Position numbers and translations under genes: made by a program
Assembly (NCBI RefSeq): GCF_026627425.1
Contig: NZ_JAPNLH010000023.1
Coordinates: 1 to 46,707 of the forward strand
Length of the DNA: 46,707 bases
Direction: 5' to 3'
Origin: Arthrobacter endolithicus
GTDB lineage: Bacteria; Actinomycetota; Actinomycetes; Actinomycetales; Micrococcaceae
Part shown: positions 1 to 7,302 of the stretch, piece after piece
Numbering within the stretch: position 1 is the stretch's first letter
Layout of the letters: each line of letters opens with the position of its first letter
Notes under the pieces: model-generated
Seen by the model: only the letters and a program-made list of their open reading frames with translations
Database searches by the model: none
Told to the model about the DNA's origin: nothing

Positions 1-112
1 CACCGGAGTTGATCGCCGAGTAGTGGGCGAAAACATCGGCGCTGCCGTCTTCGGGAGCGATGAAACCAAAGCCCTTTTCGGAGTTAAACCATTTGACGGT
101 ACCTGTAGCCAT
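1..112 (-). CDS. Cold-shock protein (CspA family), truncated by window edge
   Basis: N-terminal 37 codons of a cold-shock-domain RNA/DNA-binding protein; the gene runs off the left edge. The ATG is at 110-112. The visible residues are identical to those of the complete copy at 387-590, including RNP1 (KGFGFI, residues 13-18) and RNP2 (VFAHY, 27-31). CspA-type proteins bind single-stranded nucleic acid and act as RNA chaperones. The upstream (higher-coordinate) region repeats the leader of the second copy, so the two genes arose by tandem duplication. Whether the C-terminus also matches cannot be seen. Confidence 0.9.
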   Translation of the reverse strand, partial: MATGTVKWFNSEKGFGFIAPEDGSADVFAHYSAINSG

Positions 113-252
113 TTTTGTATATCTTTCCGTAATACGGATCCTCCGACTGCCGGAGAATCCCAGCTGCAATGTTCATTTTGCCGCTTTTACAGAAAAAGCA
201 GCTGGCCCGTTTGGGTTTCGCCGCTTGAAATTCAAATGCGCAACACTACAAC
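1..252. repeat. Tandem duplication of csp gene and leader (unit offset 478 bp)
   Basis: Bases 1-126 equal bases 479-604 exactly. The similarity then continues with scattered changes through the leader to about 252 versus 730; both end with the shared block aatgcgcaacactacaact. The unit therefore covers coding sequence plus about 140 bp of leader. Coding identity against a diverged leader suggests recent duplication with selection, or gene conversion. Confidence 0.85.
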
Positions 253-320
253 TACGAATAGTCTACACGGGGATGCTCCCCGGCTTCAAATCGCCGGGGC
301 CGCGCCCGGGTCGAACCCTT

Positions 321-356
321 AAAGACGAGCGGGGCGGGAGTTTCCTCCCGCCCCGC
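321..356 (-). terminator. Intrinsic terminator of the second csp gene
   Basis: Perfect 12-bp GC-rich inverted repeat (329-340 with 345-356) around a 4-nt loop, lying 30 bp past the csp stop. On the minus strand it is followed by tcgtcttt. Confidence 0.8.
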
Positions 357-386
357 CTGCCCGGTCCGAAGACCTAGGTCAGAGAA

Positions 387-590
387 TTAGCCGACCTGGA
401 TGTTGACTGCCTGAGGTCCCTTGGGGCCCTGCTCGGTCTCAAAGGTGACAACCTGGTTCTCTTCGAGGGAGCGGTAGCCACCGGAGTTGATCGCCGAGTA
501 GTGGGCGAAAACATCGGCGCTGCCGTCTTCGGGAGCGATGAAACCAAAGCCCTTTTCGGAGTTAAACCATTTGACGGTACCTGTAGCCAT
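387..590 (-). CDS. Cold-shock protein, CspA family (67 aa)
   Basis: Complete 67-residue cold-shock domain protein, the usual length for the family. RNP1 KGFGFI is at 13-18 and RNP2 VFAHY at 27-31; W8 and F9 belong to the nucleic-acid-binding aromatic surface. It probably acts in the cytoplasm as a single-stranded RNA chaperone that keeps mRNA unfolded in the cold or in fast growth. The ATG at 588-590 is preceded by a purine-containing stretch but by no strong Shine-Dalgarno. A long leader with a hairpin lies upstream, as is common for cold-shock genes, and a terminator follows. A near-identical copy starts downstream at 112. Confidence 0.95.
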   Translation of the reverse strand: MATGTVKWFNSEKGFGFIAPEDGSADVFAHYSAINSGGYRSLEENQVVTFETEQGPKGPQAVNIQVG

Positions 591-730
591 TTTTGTATAT
601 CTTTCTGTAAGACGGACTCTCCGACTGCCGGAGTGCCTTAGCCGCGGTGTCCATTTCCGCTTTTACAGAAAAGCGGCTAGCCCTTTTGGGTTTCGCCGCT
701 TGAACTTCAAAATGCGCAACACTACAACTT
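591..730 (-). promoter_or_regulatory. Long csp 5' leader with hairpin
   Basis: About 140 bp between the csp ATG and the end of the duplicated unit, with no gene. It holds a perfect 8-bp hairpin (657-664 with 669-676, loop acag). On the minus strand a TAGTGT near 722-727 could be a -10 box, giving a leader over 100 nt long. Long structured leaders acting as thermosensors are known for cold-shock genes; that role is inferred here. Confidence 0.4.
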
Positions 731-761
731 CCTCAAGCATACATAATTTTCACCATGGTTG

Positions 762-1310
762 CTACTGTTCCGTGCTACCAGGGTCCGGCGGATTATCACA
801 AGGTAGTTGTTCAGCCCTGAGCAGATGGTCCAGGCCAAGAGGAGGGCAACGGATTTCTCCTGTGCTGAAGCGGCCGGCGGGTCGATCGAGCTGCACAACG
901 GCGCGTTGCCCGATCCAGTCGACGACCGTGCCGGTCGCGCCGCGCAGGTAGAGCGGCCGGATGGCGTGGTTGATCCTGACTCGGTCGCCAAGTCTGATCC
1001 GGGCGGCGGCCCGGTTGGCCTCGATGCGCACGAGTTGTTGATGGCGGTGAGCGATCGCTACCGAGACAGTAGCGAGGTGCTCATCAAGGACGCCGGCGAC
1101 GACGGCGCCGAGGAGATAGCGGATTTGGGCAGGGTCCAAGGGCGTCGGTGCACCCTCTGGCTCCTGCAGGGCAGCCGGGGTTTTCTTGGATACGGGAGTG
1201 GGTGCTGAGCGTGTGGCAGCCGGCGACGTCCCGGAGGCCAGCGCCGGCACTGAGCCTGTGGCAGCCGGCGTTGGTCTGGCGCGGGGCTTGGTGCGGCGGC
1301 GCTTGCTCAT
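762..1310 (-). CDS. Uncharacterised protein, disordered basic N-terminus plus small beta domain
   Basis: 182-residue protein from ATG 1308-1310; the frame stays open upstream to 1523, but that part is Pro/Thr-rich and has no better start. Residues 1-57 are basic and then Pro/Ala/Ser-rich (disordered). Residues 58-100 look helical. Residues 104-160 (from RIRLGDRVRIN through GATGTVVDW to CPPLGL) resemble a KOW/SH3-like barrel as found in nucleic-acid-associated proteins. I have the impression of similar hypothetical proteins in Arthrobacter, but no function is known to me. A 21-bp sequence repeats with a 45-bp period inside the disordered part (1205-1225 and 1250-1270). The start is moderately certain because no Shine-Dalgarno is seen. 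Confidence 0.6.
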   Translation of the reverse strand: MSKRRRTKPRARPTPAATGSVPALASGTSPAATRSAPTPVSKKTPAALQEPEGAPTPLDPAQIRYLLGAVVAGVLDEHLATVSVAIAHRHQQLVRIEANRAAARIRLGDRVRINHAIRPLYLRGATGTVVDWIGQRAVVQLDRPAGRFSTGEIRCPPLGLDHLLRAEQLPCDNPPDPGSTEQ

Positions 1311-1593
1311 GGTGCATATCCGAACTTCATGCTCCATTTTCCGTCCGTGTCGGCAGCGAACAACCTCCCCAGCAAGGGATGTGGACATCGGGCGGACCGG
1401 ATCGGTCTGTGGAGGAGTTGTAGTCGGTGTTCTCGTCTCAGCTGTGCCATGCGGCCCAAAGAAGTGGTCGGCCGGTGCAGGACGTCGGCATCGTTCGATC
1501 CTGGGCATAACGCTGCTGCCCAAGAGCGGAAGCCCAGCTGCCGGCGGCCGCCGGAGCGCGGAACCCCAGCGGCCGGGAGCCGAACGGCTGCTG

Positions 1594-2625
1594 TTAGCGG
1601 CCGCCGTCGATCTTCCGGCTTCGCTGTTCCTGGGCCGGCTGTCCGTAGGGATATATTCCGACCTGCGGCTCGCTGATCTCCGTGAGCTTTTCGGTTTCCT
1701 CGCTGCTCAGTTCAAGTTTCGCCGCGCCAAGGTTGTCCGCAAGCTGTTCGGTGGTGCGCGCGCCTAGAATCACCGAGGTGACCGCGCGCCTGCCGGCCAG
1801 CCACGCCAAGGCAACCTGGGAGGCGCTGGCGCCGTGGGCCCTCGCTACTTCCGTCACGGCCCCGATGACCCGCCAGGTGTGCTCGTCCGCGTTGCGCCGC
1901 TTCCAGGCTTCCATGCCGCGTTCCGGATTTTCCCCCAGACGGGTCGCACCGGTGGGCTCCTGGTTGCGACGGTATTTTCCGGACAGCCATCCTCCGGCCA
2001 GTGGTGACCACGGGAGTAGCCCAATATCCGCGTCAAGCGCGGCGGGGATAATTTCGGACTCGATCTCCCGCACCAGCAGGCTGTATTGCGGCTGGAGTGT
2101 GATCGGGGGAGCCCAATGGTGTCCGCGCGCAACATGGACGGCCTTGGTCAACTGCCATCCCATGAAATTGGAGAACCCGTAATAGCCGATCTTCCCACTG
2201 CTGACCGCATTGTCGAGAAACCGGAGGGTCTCCTCGATGGGAGTGAGCGGATCCCACGCGTGCATCTGGTACAGATCGATCTGCTCAACTCCGAGCCGGC
2301 GCAGCGAATCGTCCAGCGCACGCCGAAGATGCCGGCCCGAGGTGCCCACATCATTGGGCCCGGGCCCCATCGGGAACCGGCCCTTACTGGCGAGAACCAC
2401 CTGGGCCTTCGCCGCAGGACGCTTCGCAAGCCAGCGTCCGATGATTTCCTCGGACGCTCCCGCGGTATAGACGTCGGCCGTGTCGATAAAATTACCCCCG
2501 GCGGCTGCGTAGTCGTCCAGGATCTGGTGGGAGGTTTCTTCCGTGGCTTCCGCGCCGAACGTCATAGTGCCCAATGCGTACTCCGAAACGGCGGTGCCAC
2601 TGTTGCCCAAATTGCGATACTGCAT
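1594..2625 (-). CDS. Aldo/keto reductase
   Basis: 343-residue NADPH-dependent oxidoreductase with a TIM-barrel fold. The catalytic tetrad is visible as D48, Y53, K81 and H122. The SNFMGWQL stretch and the C-terminal SVILGART segment are typical of the family's cofactor-binding side. The substrate is unknown; members reduce aldehydes and ketones. ATG 2623-2625 was chosen because AAGGAG precedes it by 5 nt. A second, only distantly similar reductase is at 7303-8241. It is divergent from the gene at 3067. The about 280 bp downstream (1311-1593) holds no supported gene. Confidence 0.92.
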   Translation of the reverse strand: MQYRNLGNSGTAVSEYALGTMTFGAEATEETSHQILDDYAAAGGNFIDTADVYTAGASEEIIGRWLAKRPAAKAQVVLASKGRFPMGPGPNDVGTSGRHLRRALDDSLRRLGVEQIDLYQMHAWDPLTPIEETLRFLDNAVSSGKIGYYGFSNFMGWQLTKAVHVARGHHWAPPITLQPQYSLLVREIESEIIPAALDADIGLLPWSPLAGGWLSGKYRRNQEPTGATRLGENPERGMEAWKRRNADEHTWRVIGAVTEVARAHGASASQVALAWLAGRRAVTSVILGARTTEQLADNLGAAKLELSSEETEKLTEISEPQVGIYPYGQPAQEQRSRKIDGGR

Positions 2626-3066
2626 GATTCTCCTTAACTCCAAAGCATCGAATATGCTCCGCTGCACTTAGTTGGTCGACGGGACACCGCAGCAGCAGTG
2701 CTCGGGAACCCTTGGCCGCGGCACACCGGTGTAACGCGGAGCACAATGGGTTTATTCTCTCCACTAAACCGCTCTAGTAGTGTGTGTGTCAGCCGCGCAG
2801 GAGGACGAGGCTATGCTGAAGGCAAGTTGCGCCAGCGAGGACTCAGCGGTTTGCTGATGGCAGCGAACCGCTCTGCATGCGGTGCGCCGGGCGGCAACAC
2901 GGGAATCTTCCCCGGCATTGGGGAGGCCACATCCGCCAGCAATAGGCCGGTCGCCGGAGGCGCAGGATGCAGCTTGCCGAGGTCGGCGATGCGGTTCACG
3001 GCCGACGCCGGCAACGGCACACGTCAACTTCGAGGAACCAGTCGAACGAACAGCTAGGGAGCAACC
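2626..3066. other. Divergent intergenic region, no supported gene
   Basis: 441 bp between the divergently read aldo/keto reductase and the TIGR03085-like gene. Several short open frames exist on both strands, the most coding-like being 2811-3020 on the minus strand (69 codons), but none has a Shine-Dalgarno or a recognisable family. A ggagg-atg arrangement at about 2801-2814 (+) opens only a 14-codon frame. It presumably carries the two divergent promoters. Confidence 0.5.
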
Positions 3067-3705
3067 ATGGCATGGTCCGGCATTGAGAAGAGCACTCTGG
3101 TGGCAACCCTTCGGGCAGCTGACCCGGGTGCGGCCACCCTCTGCGCCGGCTGGACGGTTCGCCACTTGCTGGCGCATCTAGTCCTGCGGGAACAAGCTCC
3201 CCTCCAGGTGGCGGAAGATTTGTTGCGGCGTCCCGTAGCGGGACAGGAGCGGAACATGGGACATCTGGTTAGTTCGGCCCAAAGCACGGACGGCTTTGCG
3301 GCCCTGATCCAACGCTTCTGCGACGGACCGCCTCGCTGGTCTCCGTTTTCATGGCTGGGCGACGCTGTTTCCCTGGTGGAGTACGTGGTCCATCACGAGG
3401 ACATCCGACGCGCCGGCCCGGATCCTGCCCCGCCGCGGGACCTGCCGGTCGCCGAACAGGACGCGGTTTGGCAGCGCGTGAAGATCATGGCCGGCATGGG
3501 CTACCGACGGAGTCCGGTGGGAGTTGAGCTGGCCTTGCCTGATGGTCGTGGGCGCCGGACCCACAGTGGCTCGGGAGCGGTCCTTATCACCGGAGAACCT
3601 GCCGAATTGGCTCTGCATGCGCTCGGGCGCCGTTCCGTGGCGAAAGTCAAAATCACCGGCGGACCAGAAGCCCTGGAGCGGTTCGAGATCTGGGCGGCAG
3701 GCTGA
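3067..3705 (+). CDS. TIGR03085-family / mycothiol-dependent-enzyme-like protein
   Basis: 212-residue protein of the DinB-like four-helix superfamily used by mycothiol-dependent enzymes. The N-terminal signature CAGWTVRHLLAHL (26-38) and the VHHEDIRRA block (108-116) supply the candidate metal-binding residues H37, H109/H110 and E111. Related actinobacterial proteins are annotated as metal-binding, maleylpyruvate-isomerase-type. The real substrate is unknown; use of mycothiol is an inference supported by mshC in this window. ATG 3067 has gggag 6 nt upstream. It is followed directly by an 18-bp tandem array. Confidence 0.82.
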   Translation: MAWSGIEKSTLVATLRAADPGAATLCAGWTVRHLLAHLVLREQAPLQVAEDLLRRPVAGQERNMGHLVSSAQSTDGFAALIQRFCDGPPRWSPFSWLGDAVSLVEYVVHHEDIRRAGPDPAPPRDLPVAEQDAVWQRVKIMAGMGYRRSPVGVELALPDGRGRRTHSGSGAVLITGEPAELALHALGRRSVAKVKITGGPEALERFEIWAAG

Positions 3706-3715
3706 TCACCGCCGG

Positions 3716-3805
3716 CTAACCCGTCGCGCGGGGCCAACCCGTAGTGCCGGGCCAACCCGTAGTGCCGGTCCAACCCGTCGCGCGGGGCCAACCCGTAGTG
3801 CCGGT
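3716..3805. repeat. 18-bp tandem repeat array, 5 units
   Basis: Five exact-length 18-bp units at 3716, 3734, 3752, 3770 and 3788. The core is c(c/t)aacccgt followed by either cgcgcgggg (units 1, 4) or agtgccgg(g/t) (units 2, 3, 5). It starts 10 bp past a stop codon and is noncoding. There are no spacers, so it is not CRISPR; it looks like a VNTR. Confidence 0.93.
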
Positions 3806-3843
3806 CCGCCCCTGAGCGTATGCCCGCGAAGCGTGGATGCAGA

Positions 3844-3877
3844 AAGACCCGGAGAATCGTACGATTCTCCGGGTCTT
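3844..3877 (-). terminator. Palindromic terminator of tRNA-Leu
   Basis: Perfect 34-bp palindrome centred at 3860/3861, 7 bp past the 3' end of the tRNA. On the minus strand it is followed by tct; on the plus strand by gtttcc. It may also stop plus-strand transcripts arriving from 3067-3705. Confidence 0.8.
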
Positions 3878-3884
3878 GTTTCCG

Positions 3885-3967
3885 TGCGCGGAAAGGGACT
3901 TGAACCCTCACCCCGTTTCCAGGACTAGCACCTCAAGCTAGCGCGTCTGCCATTCCGCCACCCGCGC
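3885..3967 (-). tRNA. tRNA-Leu (anticodon GAG)
   Basis: 83-nt type II tRNA read on the minus strand. The acceptor stem GCGCGGG pairs with TCCGCGC (one G-U) and is followed by discriminator A. The anticodon stem is CTAGC/GCTAG with loop TTGAGGT, so the anticodon is GAG, reading CUC/CUU. An extended variable arm and a T arm GAGGG-TTCAAGT-CCCTT follow. CCA is not encoded, as is usual in this group. Confidence 0.95.
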
Positions 3968-4127
3968 AGGTGAAGTTTGCGGTGTCCAGGCCGTTAGGAA
4001 ATCGGCCTTGAAACTCACAAATGCAGCGAGAAAAACGATAGCACGACTTCGCCGGGAATCTTGAATCGGGCTGGAACCGCAGACCTTCGAGGACCGCTAT
4101 TAGACGGGTCCGGCCGGGGCACAGCTG

Positions 4128-4133
4128 TAGGCT
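4128..4133 (+). promoter_or_regulatory. -10 box for the M20 peptidase gene
   Basis: TAGGCT 34 nt before the GTG start. Transcription from about 4140 would leave a short leader that includes the AAGGAG ribosome site. No clear -35 is seen. Confidence 0.4.
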
Positions 4134-4167
4134 GTTGGGACAAGTCGCCTAACTCAAGGAGCCCGCC

Positions 4168-5472
4168 GTGAACCTCGTTCGGCCCGAAGATGAAGTCGTT
4201 GGAATCTGCCAGGACCTTATTTGCATTGATACCACGAATTATGGTGACAACCAAGGCCCGGGGGAGCGGAAGGCTGCAGAATATACGGCTGCGCTGATCG
4301 AGGAAGCGGGCCTGGAGACCACCGTTTTCGAGTCGGCACCGGGGCGGGCCAGCGTGGTGGCGCGGATGGCCGGCGAGGATCCCAGCGCCGGGGCGCTGAT
4401 AGTGCATGGGCATCTGGATGTCGTGCCCGCGCTGAAGGAAGACTGGACCGTAGATCCCTTTGGCGGCGAGGAAAACGACGGGATGATCTGGGGCCGCGGT
4501 GCGGTGGACATGAAGGACATGGACGCCATGATCCTCTCCGTGCTCCGGGGCATGTCCAGGGAAGGCCGCAAGCCCAAACGGGATCTCATTTTTGCCTTCT
4601 TCGCCGATGAGGAGGCCGGCGGAAACTACGGCGCGTCCTGGGCCGTGGACAACAAGCCTGAACTCTTCGAGGGAGCAACCGAGGCCATTTCCGAGGTCGG
4701 TGGATTTTCGACCGAAATCGGGGGTCACCGGGCGTACCTGCTGCAGACGGCGGAAAAGGGCCTTTCCTGGCTTCGGTTGACGGCGCATGGACGGGCCGGG
4801 CACGGGTCCCAGATCAATACCGACAACGCGGTCACGCGCCTGGCCCGAGCGGTCACCCGGATCGGCGACTACAAATGGCCGGTGGAACTCACCGATACCA
4901 CCCGGGCGTTCCTGGAGGGCGTGTCCGAACTGACGGGCGTCGAGCTGGACGAGAATAACCCGGAAAATCTGCTCCGAGAGCTGGGAACGGTGGCCCGCTT
5001 TGTCGGTGCCACGCTGCAGAATACAGCCAACCCCACGCTGCTCAAAAGCGGTTACAAGCACAATGTGATTCCCGGCAGCGCGGAGGCGCTCATAGACGTT
5101 CGGACCTTGCCCGGCCAACAGGAACAGGTCCTGGAAATCATCAAGGGACTGGCCGGGGAAGGGATCGATATCGGCTATGACCACAAGGACGTCTCGTTGG
5201 AAGTTCCCTTTGCCGGCAATCTGGTGGACCACATGGTGGAAGCGCTGCAGGCGGAAGATCCCGGCGCGAAGGTGCTGCCGTACACTCTCTCCGGCGGGAC
5301 GGATAACAAGTCACTGAGCAGGCTGGGGATCACCGGCTACGGTTTTGCGCCACTGAGGCTACCGGCGGAGTTGGATTTCACCGGGATGTTCCACGGCGTC
5401 GACGAACGCGTGCCCACTGATTCGCTGAAATTCGGAACCCGTGTGCTGGACCGCCTGCTGAGTAACTATTAG
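4168..5472 (+). CDS. M20 family metallopeptidase
   Basis: 434-residue zinc-dependent peptidase/deacylase of the ArgE/DapE/carboxypeptidase G2 clan. Metal and catalytic residues are visible: H82 and D84 in GHLDVVP, D114 in GAVDMKD, E148/E149 in DEEAGG, plus a C-terminal histidine in MFHGVDE. The bacterial dimerisation lid lies between about residues 200 and 320. It probably hydrolyses dipeptides or N-acyl amino acids in the cytoplasm; the substrate is not evident. GTG 4168 is preceded by AAGGAG at 7-nt spacing. The acyl-CoA dehydrogenase gene follows after 10 bp, suggesting co-transcription. Confidence 0.92.
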   Translation: MNLVRPEDEVVGICQDLICIDTTNYGDNQGPGERKAAEYTAALIEEAGLETTVFESAPGRASVVARMAGEDPSAGALIVHGHLDVVPALKEDWTVDPFGGEENDGMIWGRGAVDMKDMDAMILSVLRGMSREGRKPKRDLIFAFFADEEAGGNYGASWAVDNKPELFEGATEAISEVGGFSTEIGGHRAYLLQTAEKGLSWLRLTAHGRAGHGSQINTDNAVTRLARAVTRIGDYKWPVELTDTTRAFLEGVSELTGVELDENNPENLLRELGTVARFVGATLQNTANPTLLKSGYKHNVIPGSAEALIDVRTLPGQQEQVLEIIKGLAGEGIDIGYDHKDVSLEVPFAGNLVDHMVEALQAEDPGAKVLPYTLSGGTDNKSLSRLGITGYGFAPLRLPAELDFTGMFHGVDERVPTDSLKFGTRVLDRLLSNY

Positions 5473-5482
5473 GACGGGACGG

Positions 5483-6640
5483 ATGATGTCGATCGAACAG
5501 CTGCTGCCCGATGAACTGCTCAACAGGTTCCGCAGCCGCGCCGGCGCCTACGACGAACGCAATGAGTTCTTCCACGAGGATTTGCAGGAGCTCAAGAACG
5601 CAGGGTACTTACGCGTTTTTGCCGCGGAGGACGACGGCGGCATGGGCTTTGGTCTGCGGCAGGTAGCCGCCGCGCAGCGGCGGCTGGCGACGGCGGCCCC
5701 GGCCACAGCATTGGGGGTCAATATGCATTTGGTGTGGACCGGCGTCGCCCATCTTTTGGCAGTCCGTGGTGATGACTCGCTGCGCTACGTGCTGCAGGAA
5801 GCCGTGGCGGGGGAGGTGTTTGCCTTCGGAAATTCGGAGGCCGGGAACGATTCCGTCCTTTTTGATTCCAGCACCGTCGCTGAGCCGAATGCCGACGGTT
5901 CCTATGCCTTTACCGGCACGAAAATTTTTACCAGTCTAAGCCCGGCGTGGACCCGGCTCGGGATCTTCGGTAAGGACAGTACGGGCGCGGAGCCGGCGCT
6001 GGTGCACGCGTTTATTACCCGGGACGCCCCTGGCTACACCATCGGAAACGACTGGGACACCCTGGGGATGCGTGCAAACCAGTCAAATACCACTGTCCTT
6101 TCCGGTGTGGTTGCCGCCGCAGACAGGGTCTTCCGGAAACTGCCGGTCGGGCCCAACGCTGATCCGCTGATCTTTGCCATCTTCGCCTGCTTTGAGACGC
6201 TGCTGGCGGCCGTATATGCCGGCATCGGTGAACGAGCCCTGCAGTTGGGCGTAGAGGCAGCCCACCGGCGGAAATCGCAGAAAAACGGCGGCAGGGAGTA
6301 TTCCCAAGATCCGGATATCCGCTGGAAAATAGCCACTGCCGCCATCACCATGGACGGCCTTTACCCGCAACTGGAAGCGGTAGCACGCGACATCGATGAC
6401 CAAGTTGAGCACGGGGCTCAATGGTTCCCGAGGCTGGTGGGACTAAAGGTCCGCGCAACGGAGACTGCCAAGGAGGTGGTGGACCTCGCCATCCGGGTTT
6501 CCGGCGGCGGAACGTACTTTGCCGGTAACGAGCTGGGCCGCTTATACCGCGACGTGCTGGCCGGGATGTTCCATCCTTCCGACGACGAATCTGCGCACAG
6601 CACCGTGGCCACCGCCTGGCTGGGCCCGTTGGAAGGCTAA
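5483..6640 (+). CDS. Acyl-CoA dehydrogenase family protein
   Basis: 385-residue FAD-dependent dehydrogenase of the acyl-CoA dehydrogenase fold: an N-terminal helical domain (1-115), a middle beta domain (about 120-215, with the FTGTKIFTSL segment typical of FAD contact) and a C-terminal helical domain with VSGGGTYFAGNELGRLYRD, close to the usual FAD/dimer motif. The substrate cannot be read from sequence; several members act on non-fatty acyl or flavin-monooxygenase-like substrates. It starts 10 bp after the M20 peptidase. Its stop overlaps the convergent DUF5703 gene by 4 bp. Confidence 0.9.
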   Translation: MMSIEQLLPDELLNRFRSRAGAYDERNEFFHEDLQELKNAGYLRVFAAEDDGGMGFGLRQVAAAQRRLATAAPATALGVNMHLVWTGVAHLLAVRGDDSLRYVLQEAVAGEVFAFGNSEAGNDSVLFDSSTVAEPNADGSYAFTGTKIFTSLSPAWTRLGIFGKDSTGAEPALVHAFITRDAPGYTIGNDWDTLGMRANQSNTTVLSGVVAAADRVFRKLPVGPNADPLIFAIFACFETLLAAVYAGIGERALQLGVEAAHRRKSQKNGGREYSQDPDIRWKIATAAITMDGLYPQLEAVARDIDDQVEHGAQWFPRLVGLKVRATETAKEVVDLAIRVSGGGTYFAGNELGRLYRDVLAGMFHPSDDESAHSTVATAWLGPLEG

Positions 6641-6870
6641 ACGGTGCGTTCCACGCGCATAATCTTGCGCCGAAGCCAGAACTGACGGCCGCCGCCAATA
6701 TAGATACAGCTGCGTTCCAACTCCCACTTGCCGTACTCGGCGTGCTCGGTGAGCCGCTGACGCGCGACGGGTAGCGGTTCTGACGGAGCCACCGTCAGCA
6801 CAAGATACTCATACTGGCGGAGGTAATCGCGTTCCCTGCTGACCGAGCCGGCACTGAATTGTTCCCTCAT
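6637..6870 (-). CDS. DUF5703 family protein
   Basis: 77-residue protein matching the small actinobacterial DUF5703 family, recognised from DYLRQYEYLVLTV and the ending WLRRKIMRVERTV. The function is unknown. ATG 6868-6870 was taken because it gives the family length and has ggag just upstream; the frame is open further to 6930. It converges on, and overlaps by 4 bp, the acyl-CoA dehydrogenase gene. Confidence 0.8.
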   Translation of the reverse strand: MREQFSAGSVSRERDYLRQYEYLVLTVAPSEPLPVARQRLTEHAEYGKWELERSCIYIGGGRQFWLRRKIMRVERTV

Positions 6871-6965
6871 AGCACTCCATTCTTCCCACAAATCGGGCCG
6901 ATTCCGGTATCTGCGTCGGGATTTGCACACCTTTTCTGCATCGGGCTGCTGCTCCTCGTCCGGGC

Positions 6966-6994
6966 TTACAACTTCCGCACACCACTGGTAGCGT
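6966..6994 (+). promoter_or_regulatory. Probable promoter, leaderless gene at 7002
   Basis: TTACAA (6966-6971), 17-bp spacer, TAGCGT (6989-6994). The ATG begins 7 nt after the -10 box and no Shine-Dalgarno is present, so the transcript probably begins at the start codon. Confidence 0.45.
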
Positions 6995-7001
6995 TCACCC
7001 T

Positions 7002-7274
7002 ATGAGTCTAGATCCGCACGCAGCGTTGCAGTCGTTGACGTCCGCCCTCGAGGAACATCTGGCTGCTGCTTCTGCTCGTCGAGGTGATGATGATCCGGCG
7101 GTGGAGGCGGCGTACCTGTCCATAGTTGATGCCTTCGAAATTTACGAGGAAGTACTCTTCGAGGCCTGCAACGAAGTCACACCGTTGGTCATCTACGAAG
7201 ATGAAGAAGACGACGACGATCTGGACTCGATCGACGATGAGGACGAGGGCGATTTGGAACCGATCGACGACTAA
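7002..7274 (+). CDS. Small acidic hypothetical protein
   Basis: 90-residue protein. Residues 1-60 are probably helical (a regular pattern around ALEEHLAAA and AYLSIVDAFEIYEEVLFEA). Residues 66-90 are almost entirely Asp/Glu. Similar small proteins in Arthrobacter carry the unsupported label 'primosomal protein'; I find no basis for a replication role. The acidic tail suggests binding to a basic partner or nucleic-acid mimicry, which is speculation. It appears leaderless. It converges on an aldo/keto reductase gene 28 bp away. Confidence 0.75.
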   Translation: MSLDPHAALQSLTSALEEHLAAASARRGDDDPAVEAAYLSIVDAFEIYEEVLFEACNEVTPLVIYEDEEDDDDLDSIDDEDEGDLEPIDD

Positions 7275-7302
7275 GCGATCAGGAGAGTCCAGTAGACGCC
7301 GG

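Noticed and set aside
290-325. tRNA-like gggtcgaaccc segment
   Set aside because: No acceptor, D or anticodon arms can be drawn around it.
2811-3020. 69-codon minus-strand frame with reasonable codon use and a biotinyl-domain-like VASPMPGK
   Set aside because: No ribosome site, no lysine in the biotin MKM context and no family length; support is too thin to call a gene.
3716-3805. CRISPR array
   Set aside because: Units are contiguous 18-mers with no unique spacers and no cas genes nearby.
4015-5232. 405-codon minus-strand frame antisense to the M20 peptidase
   Set aside because: Shadow of a confident gene; no recognisable motif or ribosome site.
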